NCBI RefSeq assembly: GCF_003201835.2
Contig: NZ_CP029289.2
Coordinates: 682,001 to 746,000, forward strand
DNA from: Acidianus brierleyi
GTDB taxonomy: Archaea; Thermoproteota; Thermoprotei_A; Sulfolobales; Sulfolobaceae
DNA length: 64,000 nucleotides
Reading direction: 5' to 3'
Part shown: positions 30,803 to 40,558 of the stretch, piece after piece
How positions within the stretch are numbered: position 1 is the stretch's first letter
Layout of the letters: each line of letters starts with the position of its first letter
Position numbers and translations under genes: made by a program
Notes under the pieces: model-generated
The model's input: the letters and a program-made list of their open reading frames with translations, nothing else
What the model was told of the DNA's origin: nothing
Databases searched by the model: none

Positions 30803-31342
30803 ATGAGACAGAGAAATGAAGAAGTGACGAAGGAAAAGATATTGCAAGCTGCTACCGAAGTTTTTGCTGAGGAAGACTTTTTTAAAGCTTCAGTAGACCA
30901 AGTGTGTAAAAAAGCAGGAGTTTCTAAGGGAATAATATTTTGGCACTTTAAGACTAAAGATCAGTTAATCTTAGAGGTAGCTAAGAAAAGTCTACCTTTA
31001 GATATTGTAGAGAGCTGTTTAAAAGAAAAAGAAAATACTCTTGAATGTATTGGGAATAAATATCTAGAAAAATACGATGATCCTATTATGAGGAAACTTT
31101 TCTTGCATACTATATCTGCAATGAATATATATAAGGAACTGGGAGATGACATTAGAGAATTATGTGATTCACTAGTGAAAAAAATAAGTAAATGTGCTTT
31201 AAATAGCGAAAGTAATGAGGATATTATAAGAATAAGGTCGTTCATGGGAGGACTTCTTTGTTACGTAGTAAATCCTCCTAATATAGACAAGAAAACATAC
31301 GTTAATACTCTTATTAAGATAGCTTTAGCGAAAGAAACTTAA
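30803..31342 (+). CDS. TetR-family transcriptional regulator
   Basis: This 179-residue protein has an N-terminal helix-turn-helix: KEKILQAATEVFAEEDFFKA, then VDQVCKKAGVSKGIIFWHFK and TKDQLILEVAKK. The C-terminal ligand domain is divergent. It lies 31 bases after the permease gene. The likely target is the operator at 29359-29376 in front of the same operon. The inducer is unknown. Confidence 0.85.
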   Translation: MRQRNEEVTKEKILQAATEVFAEEDFFKASVDQVCKKAGVSKGIIFWHFKTKDQLILEVAKKSLPLDIVESCLKEKENTLECIGNKYLEKYDDPIMRKLFLHTISAMNIYKELGDDIRELCDSLVKKISKCALNSESNEDIIRIRSFMGGLLCYVVNPPNIDKKTYVNTLIKIALAKET

Positions 31343-31459
31343 TAACAATATTAAAATAGATTCACCTAATTTATAAATATTTGATTTTTTGCCAATATAT
31401 AATTTTTTCTAAATAAATTCGTAAATAATTTTTAAATACCTATATCCTTCATTATATTT

Positions 31460-32680
31460 ATGGAAACTAAGAAAGTCCTAATTTTAGGAATAGACGGATA
31501 CATAGGCTGGGCTCTAGCGTTAAGGCTAGGAAAGAAAGGGCACGAAGTATATGGTATAGATAATCTAATAACTAGAGTACAAGCAATGGAAGTTGGTGGA
31601 GATTCTGCGTTTCCCTTGCCATCAGTAGAAGAAAGAAGGAATATATTTAAGGAATATATTGGCCCAATAGATTTCATTGTCAATGATATAACTAAACCTT
31701 ATGTTTTAAGAGATTACATTAGTAAAATAAAACCAGACGCTATAATACATTTTGCAGAACAAAGAACAGCTCCTTATTCTATGATAGACGAGGAACACGC
31801 TATATATACAATGCATAATAATATAGAAGGAACAATAAGGCTAATTTACGCAGTTAAGGATAATCCCGAAATTCATGTACTAAAAATGGGAACCATGGGT
31901 GAGTATGGTACTCCAAATTACGATATACCAGAGTCTCCTTATGTGAAATTTGAGTATAAAGGAAAGAGCGACATGGTTCCTGTTCCAAAATTCGCCGGAT
32001 CATGGTATCATTGGACTAAAGTTCATGATTCGCATAATTTACTATTTGCAAATAAAGTATGGGGTATAACGATCACTGATATAAATCAAGGACCAGTATA
32101 CGGTACTAGAACTACAGATATGTTAGACGGAGATAGTATAATAGAGGGTCTAAGAACTAGAATAGACGTTGATGAGGCTTGGGGAACAGTTGTAAATAGA
32201 AATGCCGTTAGAGCAGTTTTAGGATTACCTTTATTAGTATATGGAAAAGGAGGTCAAACTAGAGGTTTTATTTCTCTTGAAGATAGCGTAAACGCTCTAG
32301 AGATTTTAATTAATAATCCACCTAAAGAAGGAGAATTCAGAGTCGTTAATCAGTTTATGGAGCTATATAGTGTGGAAAAGATAGCAACGTTAATTGCTGA
32401 TGCGACAGAAGAATTATTTGGATATAGGCCAAAGATCCATTATGTTAGAAATCCAAGAATAGAAAAAGAGGAACATTATTACAATCCGGAAAGAAAGATT
32501 CTTCCAGATCTCGGTTATAAACAAAAAAGATTTCTAAAAGATGAGATATATTCTATACTTACTGATCTATACCAATATAAGGATAGATTAAAGAATTTTA
32601 GTGAATGGACTAACGTTAAAACAGACTGGAAAAACGGAAGGAACGATAAAAATAGATTCGATTTAATAAAAGAGTTATGA
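31460..32680 (+). CDS. agl3: UDP-sulfoquinovose synthase (Agl3/SQD1-like)
   Basis: This 406-residue extended SDR begins VLILGIDGYIGWALALRLG and has the SQD1 signature TMGEYGTPN and the catalytic SWYHWTKVHDSHN (YxxxK). It makes UDP-sulfoquinovose from UDP-glucose and sulfite, used for the sulfoquinovose residue of the S-layer N-glycan in Sulfolobus. The TATA-like TTTTTAAATACC lies about 30 bases before the ATG, so the mRNA is probably leaderless. Sulfite supply could tie it to sulfur metabolism. Confidence 0.88.
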   Translation: METKKVLILGIDGYIGWALALRLGKKGHEVYGIDNLITRVQAMEVGGDSAFPLPSVEERRNIFKEYIGPIDFIVNDITKPYVLRDYISKIKPDAIIHFAEQRTAPYSMIDEEHAIYTMHNNIEGTIRLIYAVKDNPEIHVLKMGTMGEYGTPNYDIPESPYVKFEYKGKSDMVPVPKFAGSWYHWTKVHDSHNLLFANKVWGITITDINQGPVYGTRTTDMLDGDSIIEGLRTRIDVDEAWGTVVNRNAVRAVLGLPLLVYGKGGQTRGFISLEDSVNALEILINNPPKEGEFRVVNQFMELYSVEKIATLIADATEELFGYRPKIHYVRNPRIEKEEHYYNPERKILPDLGYKQKRFLKDEIYSILTDLYQYKDRLKNFSEWTNVKTDWKNGRNDKNRFDLIKEL

Positions 32681-32727
32681 TTTTTTATAATATTGTTCCT
32701 TTTTAATCTTTTAATCATAGATTTACT

Positions 32728-33036
32728 TTATTTTGTATTTTTCTTCATATTTCTTATTTTTACTTTATAGATAGTTATAGATAATATCCATACTGACGCA
32801 AAAGTAGTTATAATTATCATTCCTATATTTCCCCACCATACATCTCCATTTATTAGCGATATTATATTCCAAAATCCTCCATTTAGGCTAAACTCTGATT
32901 GTATTAACCCCAGAAGTTCTAGGCTACCCACTACATATGCAACTAAAATTGATATTGTAGTCATTGTTAAGTTATACCAAATTTTCCTCATAGGATTGCC
33001 GTTGTCAGCAGTTTCCGATAAGCCGTAAAATTTAGA
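32728..33036 (-). pseudogene. C-terminal fragment of a NiCoT nickel/cobalt permease
   Basis: About 100 codons are open, with an ATG at 32991. NPMRKIWYNLTMTTISILVA matches the conserved NPxRKxYYNxTxT segment. GSLELLGLIQSEFSLNGGFW also fits the end of HoxN/NixA carriers, which are about 330-350 residues long. The first two thirds, including the HxxxxDH nickel site, are missing. The break coincides with the TnpB-type fragment at 33037-33535, which points to loss by IS activity. It is likely non-functional. Confidence 0.7.
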
Positions 33037-33535
33037 TTATTTACCATCATTTAAAATTCCTAAACCTTTTAATGCTATTAAGTAAGCTGAGGCTGTGTGT
33101 CTGTCAAATCCCTTCTCCCTCATCACCTTTTCATGTTCTTCCGAGTTTGTAGTACCCTTAGGATTAACTAAAATAACGTTAAAACCCAACCTTAACGCTT
33201 TAATAACACCGTGAATTAACAACTGCTTCTTAGCGAAACGTGAAACCTTCCTATTACCGCTTTTGCTCCTAGTGAACCTCCTCCTCTTAACTAGGAATAA
33301 GTCCTCAAAAACTACGTAATCAACACCAATCCTTGATAGGAAAATGAGAGCTTGTGATAGAGCATTCAAACGTAAAGCCCTAGCTTCCCCTTTAGGAAAA
33401 CCGTGGGAAACAACCTCAGAACACCACCACGTTTTGGTAGTAACAATACTACTCTCCTTATTAATTACAACATTCAACCTATCAGTGTTCAAATCGAAAC
33501 CAGCAATTAAACCGTAACCGTTAGGTTTTGGTGAA
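33037..33535 (-). pseudogene. C-terminal fragment of a TnpB-type (IS200/IS605) protein
   Basis: The frame keeps the RuvC-like half. GYGLIAGFDLNTDRLNVVI carries the first Asp, DYVVFEDLFLVKRRRF the Glu, and DRHTASAYLIALKGLG the last Asp. The N-terminal DNA- and RNA-binding half is absent; the first 19 codons of the open frame are only antisense to the next gene. It is G+C-richer than its surroundings, a sign of separate origin. It sits between the nickel-permease fragment and the metallo-beta-lactamase gene. Confidence 0.7.
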
Positions 33536-34370
33536 GAGCATAGACAATCTAAAAATAACGATTTTAAGTGATAATTTTGTTTCAACACTAATTCCTCCTC
33601 TAATCGGAGAATGGGGATTTTCTGCCCTTGTAGAAGCTGATGATGTAAAGATACTTTACGATGTAGGAAATTCAGGTTATCCGTTAATTTATAATTCTGA
33701 AAAATTAGGTATAAAATTGGAAGATATAGATTTCATAGTATTGAGTCATGGACACAGTGACCATACTGGCGGATTTTCAAACAACGATGTTGTAACGAAA
33801 CTAAAGGGTAAAATGTTAATCGCACATCCCTCAGTCTTTGAAAAGAAAGTTCTTAATTGGTCTGGAAAATTGGAATATATTGGAATGCCGTTAACTAGAG
33901 ATGAAACTGAGAAGAAATTTAACCTAATACTATCGTCAGAACCCTTGGAAATTTCTAATGGGGTAATGTTTAGCGGAGAGGTAAAAAGATATGGATACAA
34001 CGAATATACTTCAGGCTTATACACATCCTCAAATTCCTCTCTACTAAAAGACAGTATGAAAGACGATGTCGCACTTTATATTAATACCAAAAAAGGCCTA
34101 GTTATTTTGACAGGCTGTGGACATTCTGGAATTCTTAATATAATTACGCATGCTAAAGAAGTTACAAATCAGAACGTTTATGCAGCATTAGGAGGATTTC
34201 ATCTTCTTTCTTCCCCAAAGGAGCATGTAGAAAAAGTAGCAGATGAGTTAACGAAGAATTTACAGAAAATAGGTCCAGCTCATTGCAGTGGAAATATGAT
34301 AAAATCAATAATTTCAGAAAATAAAGAAAAATGGTTAGATGTAAGCGTAGGGAAATCTATATCATTCTGA
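33528..34370 (+). CDS. metallo-beta-lactamase-fold hydrolase, pterin-synthase-like
   Basis: This 280-residue protein has LSHGHSDHTGG, the zinc-binding HxHxDH motif. GCGHSGILNII and LGGFHLL further on follow the pattern of archaeal MBL proteins annotated as 7,8-dihydropterin-6-methyl-beta-ribofuranosylaminobenzene 5'-phosphate synthase-like. That reaction is a family annotation rather than proven. Start GTG at 33528 reads MVKSIDNLKITILSDNF. It overlaps the TrmO-like gene tail to tail by 9 bases. Confidence 0.75.
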   Translation: MVKSIDNLKITILSDNFVSTLIPPLIGEWGFSALVEADDVKILYDVGNSGYPLIYNSEKLGIKLEDIDFIVLSHGHSDHTGGFSNNDVVTKLKGKMLIAHPSVFEKKVLNWSGKLEYIGMPLTRDETEKKFNLILSSEPLEISNGVMFSGEVKRYGYNEYTSGLYTSSNSSLLKDSMKDDVALYINTKKGLVILTGCGHSGILNIITHAKEVTNQNVYAALGGFHLLSSPKEHVEKVADELTKNLQKIGPAHCSGNMIKSIISENKEKWLDVSVGKSISF

Positions 34371-34790
34371 TTTTTTATGAAATTTTGAAAGTTCATTATT
34401 CCAATGTGGTACTTTTACATCTTTAGGACAAAATGCTAGAGAGAATGCCTTTATATCTAATATAGGAGTTCCAACGAATAAGTCCAAATTATCTACATAG
34501 AGAAGATTCTCTTTTCTTTCTATTAATTTAACAATAGATAAAGCTATTGGATTAGGTCTATGCGGAGAATGAGTACAAAACACTCCAACTGTTGGTAGAT
34601 TATCTAATCTCATAGGTTTAACTTTCAAAATTTTTCTTTGGTCATTAGATACTTTATTTAACCATGCCAAGAGAATTATATGAGAGAATTCTTCTATTCC
34701 ATCAAGTCCTTCTTTATATTCATTAAATATTTCTATAATTCCTCTATTTTCTTCTTTAGATTTTACGACTCCTATTTCCTTTAGGTACAT
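34362..34790 (-). CDS. TrmO/TsaA-like tRNA methyltransferase, intact copy
   Basis: This 142-residue protein begins LKEIGVVKSKEENRG. It has FSHIILLAWLNKVSNDQRK, the signature CTHSPHRPNPIALSIVKL, and a complete end PKDVKVPHWNNELSKFHKK. This is the only one of three TrmO-like genes here without a frameshift and is the probable functional enzyme methylating t6A37 in tRNA. Confidence 0.82.
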   Translation of the reverse strand: MYLKEIGVVKSKEENRGIIEIFNEYKEGLDGIEEFSHIILLAWLNKVSNDQRKILKVKPMRLDNLPTVGVFCTHSPHRPNPIALSIVKLIERKENLLYVDNLDLFVGTPILDIKAFSLAFCPKDVKVPHWNNELSKFHKKSE

Positions 34791-34860
34791 TAAATAGAAA
34801 ATACATAATCATAAATATATATTTAAATGCCTCAAAGACGAAAAATGGATTTTAAAAAAA

Positions 34861-35826
34861 TTAAATTTGCTCTGCTTCTATTAATGTTAAAGTATCCTTT
34901 ACTCCTGGCAACGAAGCTATAGAATTTACTATAAAAGTCCCTAACTGTTCTATGTCTTCCACGTCTATACTCACTAACAGATCATAAGGTCCATAGGTTA
35001 TTGCTACATTAGATACCCTGGGTATTGCAAAAAGCGTTGTTAACAAAGTTCTTATTTTAGAAGGATCTGCCTTAATAAGAACATGAGCTCTTTCCATATT
35101 AGCGTAAGTCCTTACTAGATCCCACTCCGTAACTATTCCTCTCAATGACGAGGCTTTTAATTCATTTTCCTCAAGTAATAAAACAGAGCCTACATTTTTT
35201 GTAGCTATTAAATCAGCTACATCTCCTACTGTAGCATCTAAATCTTCAGATACTATATTCTTTGAGGCTATATCTGATAACTTAGAGGAAGAATTGCCTT
35301 CATAGTAAGCCTTAAGCACATCTCGTAATGAAACTATACCTATTATATCAGCTCCAGAAACTATTGGAATATGAGACATTCCAAGTGATACCATTGCATT
35401 TGCTGCATCCCAAACTGTTTGATCACTATTGAGTGTAATAACGCCTTGTGTGCCTACAGCTATTGCAGGAATTGTCACTCTTGGTATTACTTTCGCAAGA
35501 TCTCTTTCAGTTACTATTCCTTGTCCTTTTATTAATAAGGAACCAACTCCGTACTTTAACATTAACTTAGCTGCAGTTCTATTCGAAGTATCAGCATCTA
35601 CTGAGATCGCAGGTCTTGTTACATCTCCTATTTTCTTTGATGCCCAGTTCTGATTATTTAATGCTTCCCTTACTACTGTCCTAGCAGATACTACTCCTAT
35701 TATATTCCCTGCAGCGCTTACTGCCACACGTCTTATACCAGATTTTACCATTAATTCAGCTGCATCTTTAAGGGTCGAGTCTATATCTAGCGTTTTAATA
35801 TTTTGAGACATTATAGTTTTTAACAT
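34861..35826 (-). CDS. four-CBS protein with C-terminal Lrp/AsnC-like (RAM) domain
   Basis: This 321-residue protein has two CBS pairs (residues about 1-115 and 120-240). Repeated units such as IRRVAVSAAGNIIGVVSAR and MSHIPIVSGADIIGIVSL mark them. The last 75 residues, with AITYGPYDLLVSIDVED and SLPGVKDTLTLIEAE, match the RAM ligand-binding domain of Lrp regulators but lack the helix-turn-helix. It is probably a nucleotide/amino-acid sensor acting on another protein. Confidence 0.75.
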   Translation of the reverse strand: MLKTIMSQNIKTLDIDSTLKDAAELMVKSGIRRVAVSAAGNIIGVVSARTVVREALNNQNWASKKIGDVTRPAISVDADTSNRTAAKLMLKYGVGSLLIKGQGIVTERDLAKVIPRVTIPAIAVGTQGVITLNSDQTVWDAANAMVSLGMSHIPIVSGADIIGIVSLRDVLKAYYEGNSSSKLSDIASKNIVSEDLDATVGDVADLIATKNVGSVLLLEENELKASSLRGIVTEWDLVRTYANMERAHVLIKADPSKIRTLLTTLFAIPRVSNVAITYGPYDLLVSIDVEDIEQLGTFIVNSIASLPGVKDTLTLIEAEQI

Positions 35827-36123
35827 AAAGTAAAATTAGATCCTAAGATTATAACCCTTCTATTTATAGAGTTATTATATACAAACTAACTACTGTTAAA
35901 GAGAATTACTAGAACATTTATAATCATAGACTATAGTAATTTGCATAATAATGCTCTATCTACTTCATTACTTAATAATTTTTAACGTATAATCTATTAA
36001 TTACGGAATTAAAATATTCTAATTTTAATTAGAAACACATAACCTAAAAATATATAAAAATACTAAAAAGATTAACTTTTCTTTAACAGGGTTTAAGCGA
36101 AACAAACTGTCTCTATTCTAAAT

Positions 36124-37191
36124 TTATTTTACAGAAGCTTTCCTAGCTTCGGCTTTCTCTACAGCAGTCTTATAAAGTACTTTATAGGATACAGCAGTTA
36201 CTCCTCCTAATACCAATACTCCTGCTAGACCTACTAATACTGAGCCTGCGGCAAGTGTAGCTGGATTAGTTAATAATAATGTTGCAGGTATTCCACTTGG
36301 TGGTACAGCATCTACTAGGATGTTTCCTTGAGTAAATACACCAAACATCATTCCGCCTAAGAACGTAAAGAAGAATACCCAGGCTTGTCTCCATGGTAAA
36401 TTCTTATGAGTTGACAGATATAGTATTCCGTATAATATTGCAAGATATACCCAGAAGCCTGCATTTCCTACTGCACTATTAAATACTGTAGGTAACCATA
36501 AGTCCGTACTAACTAATAGTAAGATGTTAGCTAACGTTAATGCTAATACACCTACTAAGAATCTTTCTTTTATTCCATAGAATGCCACAGTAAAGAATAC
36601 TACATACATTACTATACCTATGAAGAATACCCAGTTAAACGCATTGAATATCATGCTCATGTATTCCGGATAGAATACTTGTAAATTAGGTATTTCATGC
36701 ATAGCTACAGATAATTCATGTTTTTCTAATACTGTAGCAACTGTAGATAATGGAAGTTTTAATCCTATTCCATATCCACTAAATACTGACGTGAATATTG
36801 TAGTTCCTATAAAGGCAACTATTAACGCGAAAGGTGCTGCAAGTATGAGGAATGTCTTAGAACTCATATGTCTACCTAAAGAATCTGCACCTTCTGCTGA
36901 TCCTATGAAATAATGGTGAAATGCTAAGATTACAATCAACGTCATTAATAGTCCGAATAGTGCTTCTCCAGTAGCGAACATTATCGGAGCGAAGATCCCA
37001 TCTAATGAAACTACTAAGTATACTAAAGACGTGGCTATTATAGCCCATAGAGATCCTAAAACTAACATCATTTTCTCCTTATAATTCTCGTACTTGCATA
37101 TAGGCAACATTACTAGTGATCCTGCTTCTATCATAAACATTGTTACGAACCAAGATAATGGGATAAAGAATAATAGGATGTAGGGATTCAT
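36124..37191 (-). CDS. cydB: cytochrome bd oxidase subunit II-like
   Basis: This 355-residue protein has eight to nine membrane helices. The pair FATGEALFGLLMTLIVILAF and HHYFIGSAEGADSLGRHM resembles the CydA/CydB family. It starts one base after the stop of the subunit I gene, so both are co-translated. In crenarchaea the second subunit is often a divergent CydA-like or CydB-like protein and I cannot decide between these. It shapes the oxidase dimer that reduces O2 at the quinol side. Confidence 0.7.
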   Translation of the reverse strand: MNPYILLFFIPLSWFVTMFMIEAGSLVMLPICKYENYKEKMMLVLGSLWAIIATSLVYLVVSLDGIFAPIMFATGEALFGLLMTLIVILAFHHYFIGSAEGADSLGRHMSSKTFLILAAPFALIVAFIGTTIFTSVFSGYGIGLKLPLSTVATVLEKHELSVAMHEIPNLQVFYPEYMSMIFNAFNWVFFIGIVMYVVFFTVAFYGIKERFLVGVLALTLANILLLVSTDLWLPTVFNSAVGNAGFWVYLAILYGILYLSTHKNLPWRQAWVFFFTFLGGMMFGVFTQGNILVDAVPPSGIPATLLLTNPATLAAGSVLVGLAGVLVLGGVTAVSYKVLYKTAVEKAEARKASVK

Positions 37192-38691
37192 TTACATCAC
37201 CTTTTTCTTACCCTGATCGTTAGAATTTACAGATTTTAATGAGGGAATGTTAGGAGACTGAGCAGAAGTGCTTCCGAAAGTAGTAGTTAATGATGCTACG
37301 TCTTGAGCCACTTCTTTTCCACTGAATAATCTTCTTAATATGTATAATGTGCCTACAACTGCTATTACTATTGCAGTCATTATAGCAATTCCTATAGGTA
37401 AAACGTCTGGATTATTGTTAAATCCTTGACTTGTAAGCATTCCTGCTTCTATTGTATATAGTCCGCTAGATGTTGCTACCATAGGTCCCCATATAACGAA
37501 TGGTTGTCTTCCTGTTTCAGCAGCTACCCAACCGGATTCCCACGCTATTAATTGTAACCATCCTATTAATAATGTAACGTATAATGGAACTTTCTTATCT
37601 AATGGAGCATCTAAACCTAAGAATTTGAAAGCATTTTTCAATGATGGTAATTTAAAAAATGTAAATGCTGCCAATATCCAGAATACTAAGGCACCTAATA
37701 TACCTAGCGTAGCATGAAGATCGTATGCATTGTGAGCTACCCACCATATTGGATCTTGTACACTCTGTACAAAACTAGAATATCCTAATACTAACGCATT
37801 AGGATTAGGAGGCCATGTAGATAGTAGTGCTAAACCGCCGGGAATTGATATTGGACCAACAGACATTGGTGCTCCTTTAGCAGTTTGCATTACGCCTTCT
37901 AATGTTGCAAGCTTTAATGGTTGTATTGCATAAAGGGTCTTTCCTGCATTATCTCCTGCCCAACCTAAGAATATTGCGTCTATTGCTGCAAGGAATATCG
38001 CTAATTTTAATCCTCTATTATAGTATTCTACTTCGTCGTGTGTTAAATTCTTCTTAAATAATTTCCTGAATGAGAAGTATCCGGCCAAACTTCCGAAACC
38101 TACAAACCATGCTCCTGCAACTCCCATAGGTACTTCAGCATTTGCTGCTGGAGGCCATAATGATCCTAATGGATCAACATTAGTTATTGCACCAGTTTGT
38201 GCAAATTGAACTATATTAAATCCTACAGGCGTATTCATCCAAGAGTTTACTAGGATTATAAGAAGAGCAGACGCTGTAGATCCTACACCTACTAATAGCC
38301 CTAACATCATGTGTGCATTTCTGCTTACTCTATCCCAGCCGTATAGATATAAACTAAGGAATATCACTTCCGAGAAGAACGCTAATACTTCTATTTCAAA
38401 AGGTAGTATATCTACCTCGTTTACTACATACATCCATTTATACCAAACTGTTATGAATTCTACTGCTATTGCTGCACCTAATGCTGAACCTACTGCAAAA
38501 AGTACTGCCATAACTATTGAAAATCTTTTTGCTATTGCTAAATAGTAGGGATCGTTCCTTTTGTATCCTAAGTATTCTGCAGTTACTATAAAAAATGGAA
38601 GAGATATTGCCCAATATGTAAAGAGCATATGTCCGCCCATAGTAAACGCTGCAAGTACTCTATCGAAAACGAATAGACTCATATTTTTCAC
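37192..38691 (-). CDS. cydA: cytochrome bd-type quinol oxidase subunit I
   Basis: This 499-residue protein has nine or more membrane helices. GGHMLFTYWAISLPFFI carries the proximal His, EIEVLAFFSEVIFLSLYLYG and GWDRVSRNAHMMLG follow, and ETGRQPFVIWG matches the CydA GRQP signature. It oxidises quinol and reduces O2 to water without pumping protons. The C-terminal tail is Ser/Gln-rich. With the hydrogenases in this window it gives a possible H2-to-O2 chain. Confidence 0.85.
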   Translation of the reverse strand: MKNMSLFVFDRVLAAFTMGGHMLFTYWAISLPFFIVTAEYLGYKRNDPYYLAIAKRFSIVMAVLFAVGSALGAAIAVEFITVWYKWMYVVNEVDILPFEIEVLAFFSEVIFLSLYLYGWDRVSRNAHMMLGLLVGVGSTASALLIILVNSWMNTPVGFNIVQFAQTGAITNVDPLGSLWPPAANAEVPMGVAGAWFVGFGSLAGYFSFRKLFKKNLTHDEVEYYNRGLKLAIFLAAIDAIFLGWAGDNAGKTLYAIQPLKLATLEGVMQTAKGAPMSVGPISIPGGLALLSTWPPNPNALVLGYSSFVQSVQDPIWWVAHNAYDLHATLGILGALVFWILAAFTFFKLPSLKNAFKFLGLDAPLDKKVPLYVTLLIGWLQLIAWESGWVAAETGRQPFVIWGPMVATSSGLYTIEAGMLTSQGFNNNPDVLPIGIAIMTAIVIAVVGTLYILRRLFSGKEVAQDVASLTTTFGSTSAQSPNIPSLKSVNSNDQGKKKVM

Positions 38692-38955
38692 CTAATCTAA
38701 ATTTATTTAAAATGGATTGATCATTATAAACTTTAATAAGTAGTATATATTGGACTAAAACGTGTTTTTTACGTTATAAGTTCTACAAAAATTTTAGGAA
38801 TTACCAATTGAAATCTATAAAAATGTCAGTTCTGTTAAATCAGGGAAAAATAATTAATAAAATAAACTTTATCATAAGTTCAATAATACTTATACCCTTA
38901 TTCAATATTAATAAGATAGAAAGTAATAAAAAATCAGAATGAGAGTTATGTAATA

Positions 38956-39429
38956 ATGGGAAATAGCTTATGCTTTGAAGTTAAGAGAGAAATAACTGAA
39001 AAACCTACTTTAATTATGCTAAATAGAGATCTTTTTAGAAAAATTACGGAAAACGAAATTTATCTTAAAGTATTATCTTATCCAGACTTTAAAGTAGCAG
39101 GAGTTAGCAAAAGTTATTATTATTATGCGTTAGAAAAATTAAAGGAAATTAATTTAATTAGAGATAGGAAAATTAATTTTAAACTTGTTGTTTCATATTT
39201 TTATGATAATAAAAATCAATTAATCAAAATAGACCCTGCATTTATCTTTATAGGGAAGAACCTTATGTACGTCTTCGATTCAAGAAGGAGATGTAATATG
39301 GATTATGAATTATTAGTAGATTTAGGAATAGAAGATGGTAGAAATACAAATTTATGCAAAAAAGTTAAAAAGGCGCTTTCTAATATGATAAATGAATATC
39401 TAACAACAGGTGTAATTAATGTTATCTAA
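38956..39429 (+). CDS. SKSYYY family protein B without the Cys motif, candidate regulator
   Basis: This 157-residue protein contains GVSKSYYYYALEKLKEINL, the recognition-helix block shared with the proteins at 17181-17744 and 39818-40372, and the middle strand INFKLVVSYFYD. The CxxCPxxxxC segment of the other two is replaced by RRRCNMDYELLVD. It lies divergent from the cytochrome bd genes with 264 bases between, so it may control them; this is an inference from position. Confidence 0.5.
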   Translation: MGNSLCFEVKREITEKPTLIMLNRDLFRKITENEIYLKVLSYPDFKVAGVSKSYYYYALEKLKEINLIRDRKINFKLVVSYFYDNKNQLIKIDPAFIFIGKNLMYVFDSRRRCNMDYELLVDLGIEDGRNTNLCKKVKKALSNMINEYLTTGVINVI

Positions 39430-39727
39430 AAATTCTTTATTATGGTTTTTGGGAGGTTTATTAGCAGGAATTGGTTATATATTTGGAGTGTTTTATTTAA
39501 TGATTACTAAGAAAGATCCTAGTAGATGGCTTGGATTAATGCTATTTTTAGGTCCTTTTGGTTCAATAATGCTATACTTCCTTTGCAGAAACGAACATAA
39601 AGATATAGCTACGTTGTCCATGTATTTATTCTATGGATTTTTAGTATGGATACCAATAGCATTGTTACTAGGAATAAATCCACTATATCAGATCTTCGGT
39701 TACATACACGGATGGTTAGGAAGCTAA
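39419..39727 (+). CDS. small membrane protein coupled to family protein B
   Basis: This 102-residue protein has three membrane helices, starting LSKNSLLWFLGGLLAGIGY. It begins 11 bases before the end of the preceding regulator-like gene. A membrane partner also follows protein A (16793-17197), so a regulator-membrane-protein pairing may be conserved. Its function is unknown. Confidence 0.5.
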   Translation: MLSKNSLLWFLGGLLAGIGYIFGVFYLMITKKDPSRWLGLMLFLGPFGSIMLYFLCRNEHKDIATLSMYLFYGFLVWIPIALLLGINPLYQIFGYIHGWLGS

Positions 39728-39817
39728 AATATTAAAAAAAGTACATTTTTAGTATAACAATATAGAATTATGTGTTGATTAAGCTAAATACTAGTTTTTT
39801 AAGAAAAACTCTTGAAT

Positions 39818-40372
39818 TTAAATAGGAACGTCTCTGAAAGTAGGTATTTTAATACTCTTGAGATTTTTTAGATATTTATGTAAAATTTCATCTACTATTG
39901 TATTCCATAGTTTAGCAGGAAGCTTAGAATATCTTCCTTCATCCCCTATTTCCCCTACTTTTGCTCCTATACTATTCGCTATTCTTCGTAATCCGAAAAC
40001 ACACTCCGTATAAACTGGACATTCTGGACAGCCATACTTTGATGATCTCATATCTATAAAGATAAGCATCTTATTGTTTTTATCAATATATGCTATGCTA
40101 TTATCAAATTCTATTCCCTTTTCATTGATTACTATTGGAATTATAGCTTTAAACGATATTGCATTATCTTCTATCAGTTCTAATTTTTTTAATTGAGATA
40201 ATATATAATAATAGTAACTTTTACTTAAATGTAAACTTTCTCTATTATCGTTAACCAAAACTTTTGAATAAATATCCTCAGAAAGTTTATTAAAATACTC
40301 TCTAGGCAAAAGTACAAGATTTTCCGTCTCACCTATAACTCTATTAATCTTAACTAGTCTGTAATCGCACAT
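39818..40372 (-). CDS. SKSYYY/Cys-cluster family protein C, candidate regulator
   Basis: This 184-residue protein is close in layout to protein A: LHLSKSYYYYILSQLKKLEL, then LIEDNAISFKAIIPIV, then YGCPECPVYTECVFGL. The CPxCPxxxxC motif and preceding residues are conserved between A and C, whereas the rest has drifted, so the Cys set probably matters. It lies downstream of the bd oxidase region on the minus strand, near B. Confidence 0.5.
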   Translation of the reverse strand: MCDYRLVKINRVIGETENLVLLPREYFNKLSEDIYSKVLVNDNRESLHLSKSYYYYILSQLKKLELIEDNAISFKAIIPIVINEKGIEFDNSIAYIDKNNKMLIFIDMRSSKYGCPECPVYTECVFGLRRIANSIGAKVGEIGDEGRYSKLPAKLWNTIVDEILHKYLKNLKSIKIPTFRDVPI

Positions 40373-40558
40373 AGGAATCTATGTAAATATTTATGATTTA
40401 TAATTATATATAAATCTAAATCTAGAGTTTATATAGTACTTTTAGACTGAGATACCCTAAAATAAACGTAAAAAGAAGAACATTCTAACGTAAAATTACG
40501 TGAGTATTATATTATCTTATGTAACATTTAAAATAATTCGCTATCATTTTTTAAATTT

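Noticed and set aside
33536..33588. First 19 codons of the TnpB-like open frame
   Set aside because: They are antisense to the start of the metallo-beta-lactamase gene and carry no TnpB similarity.
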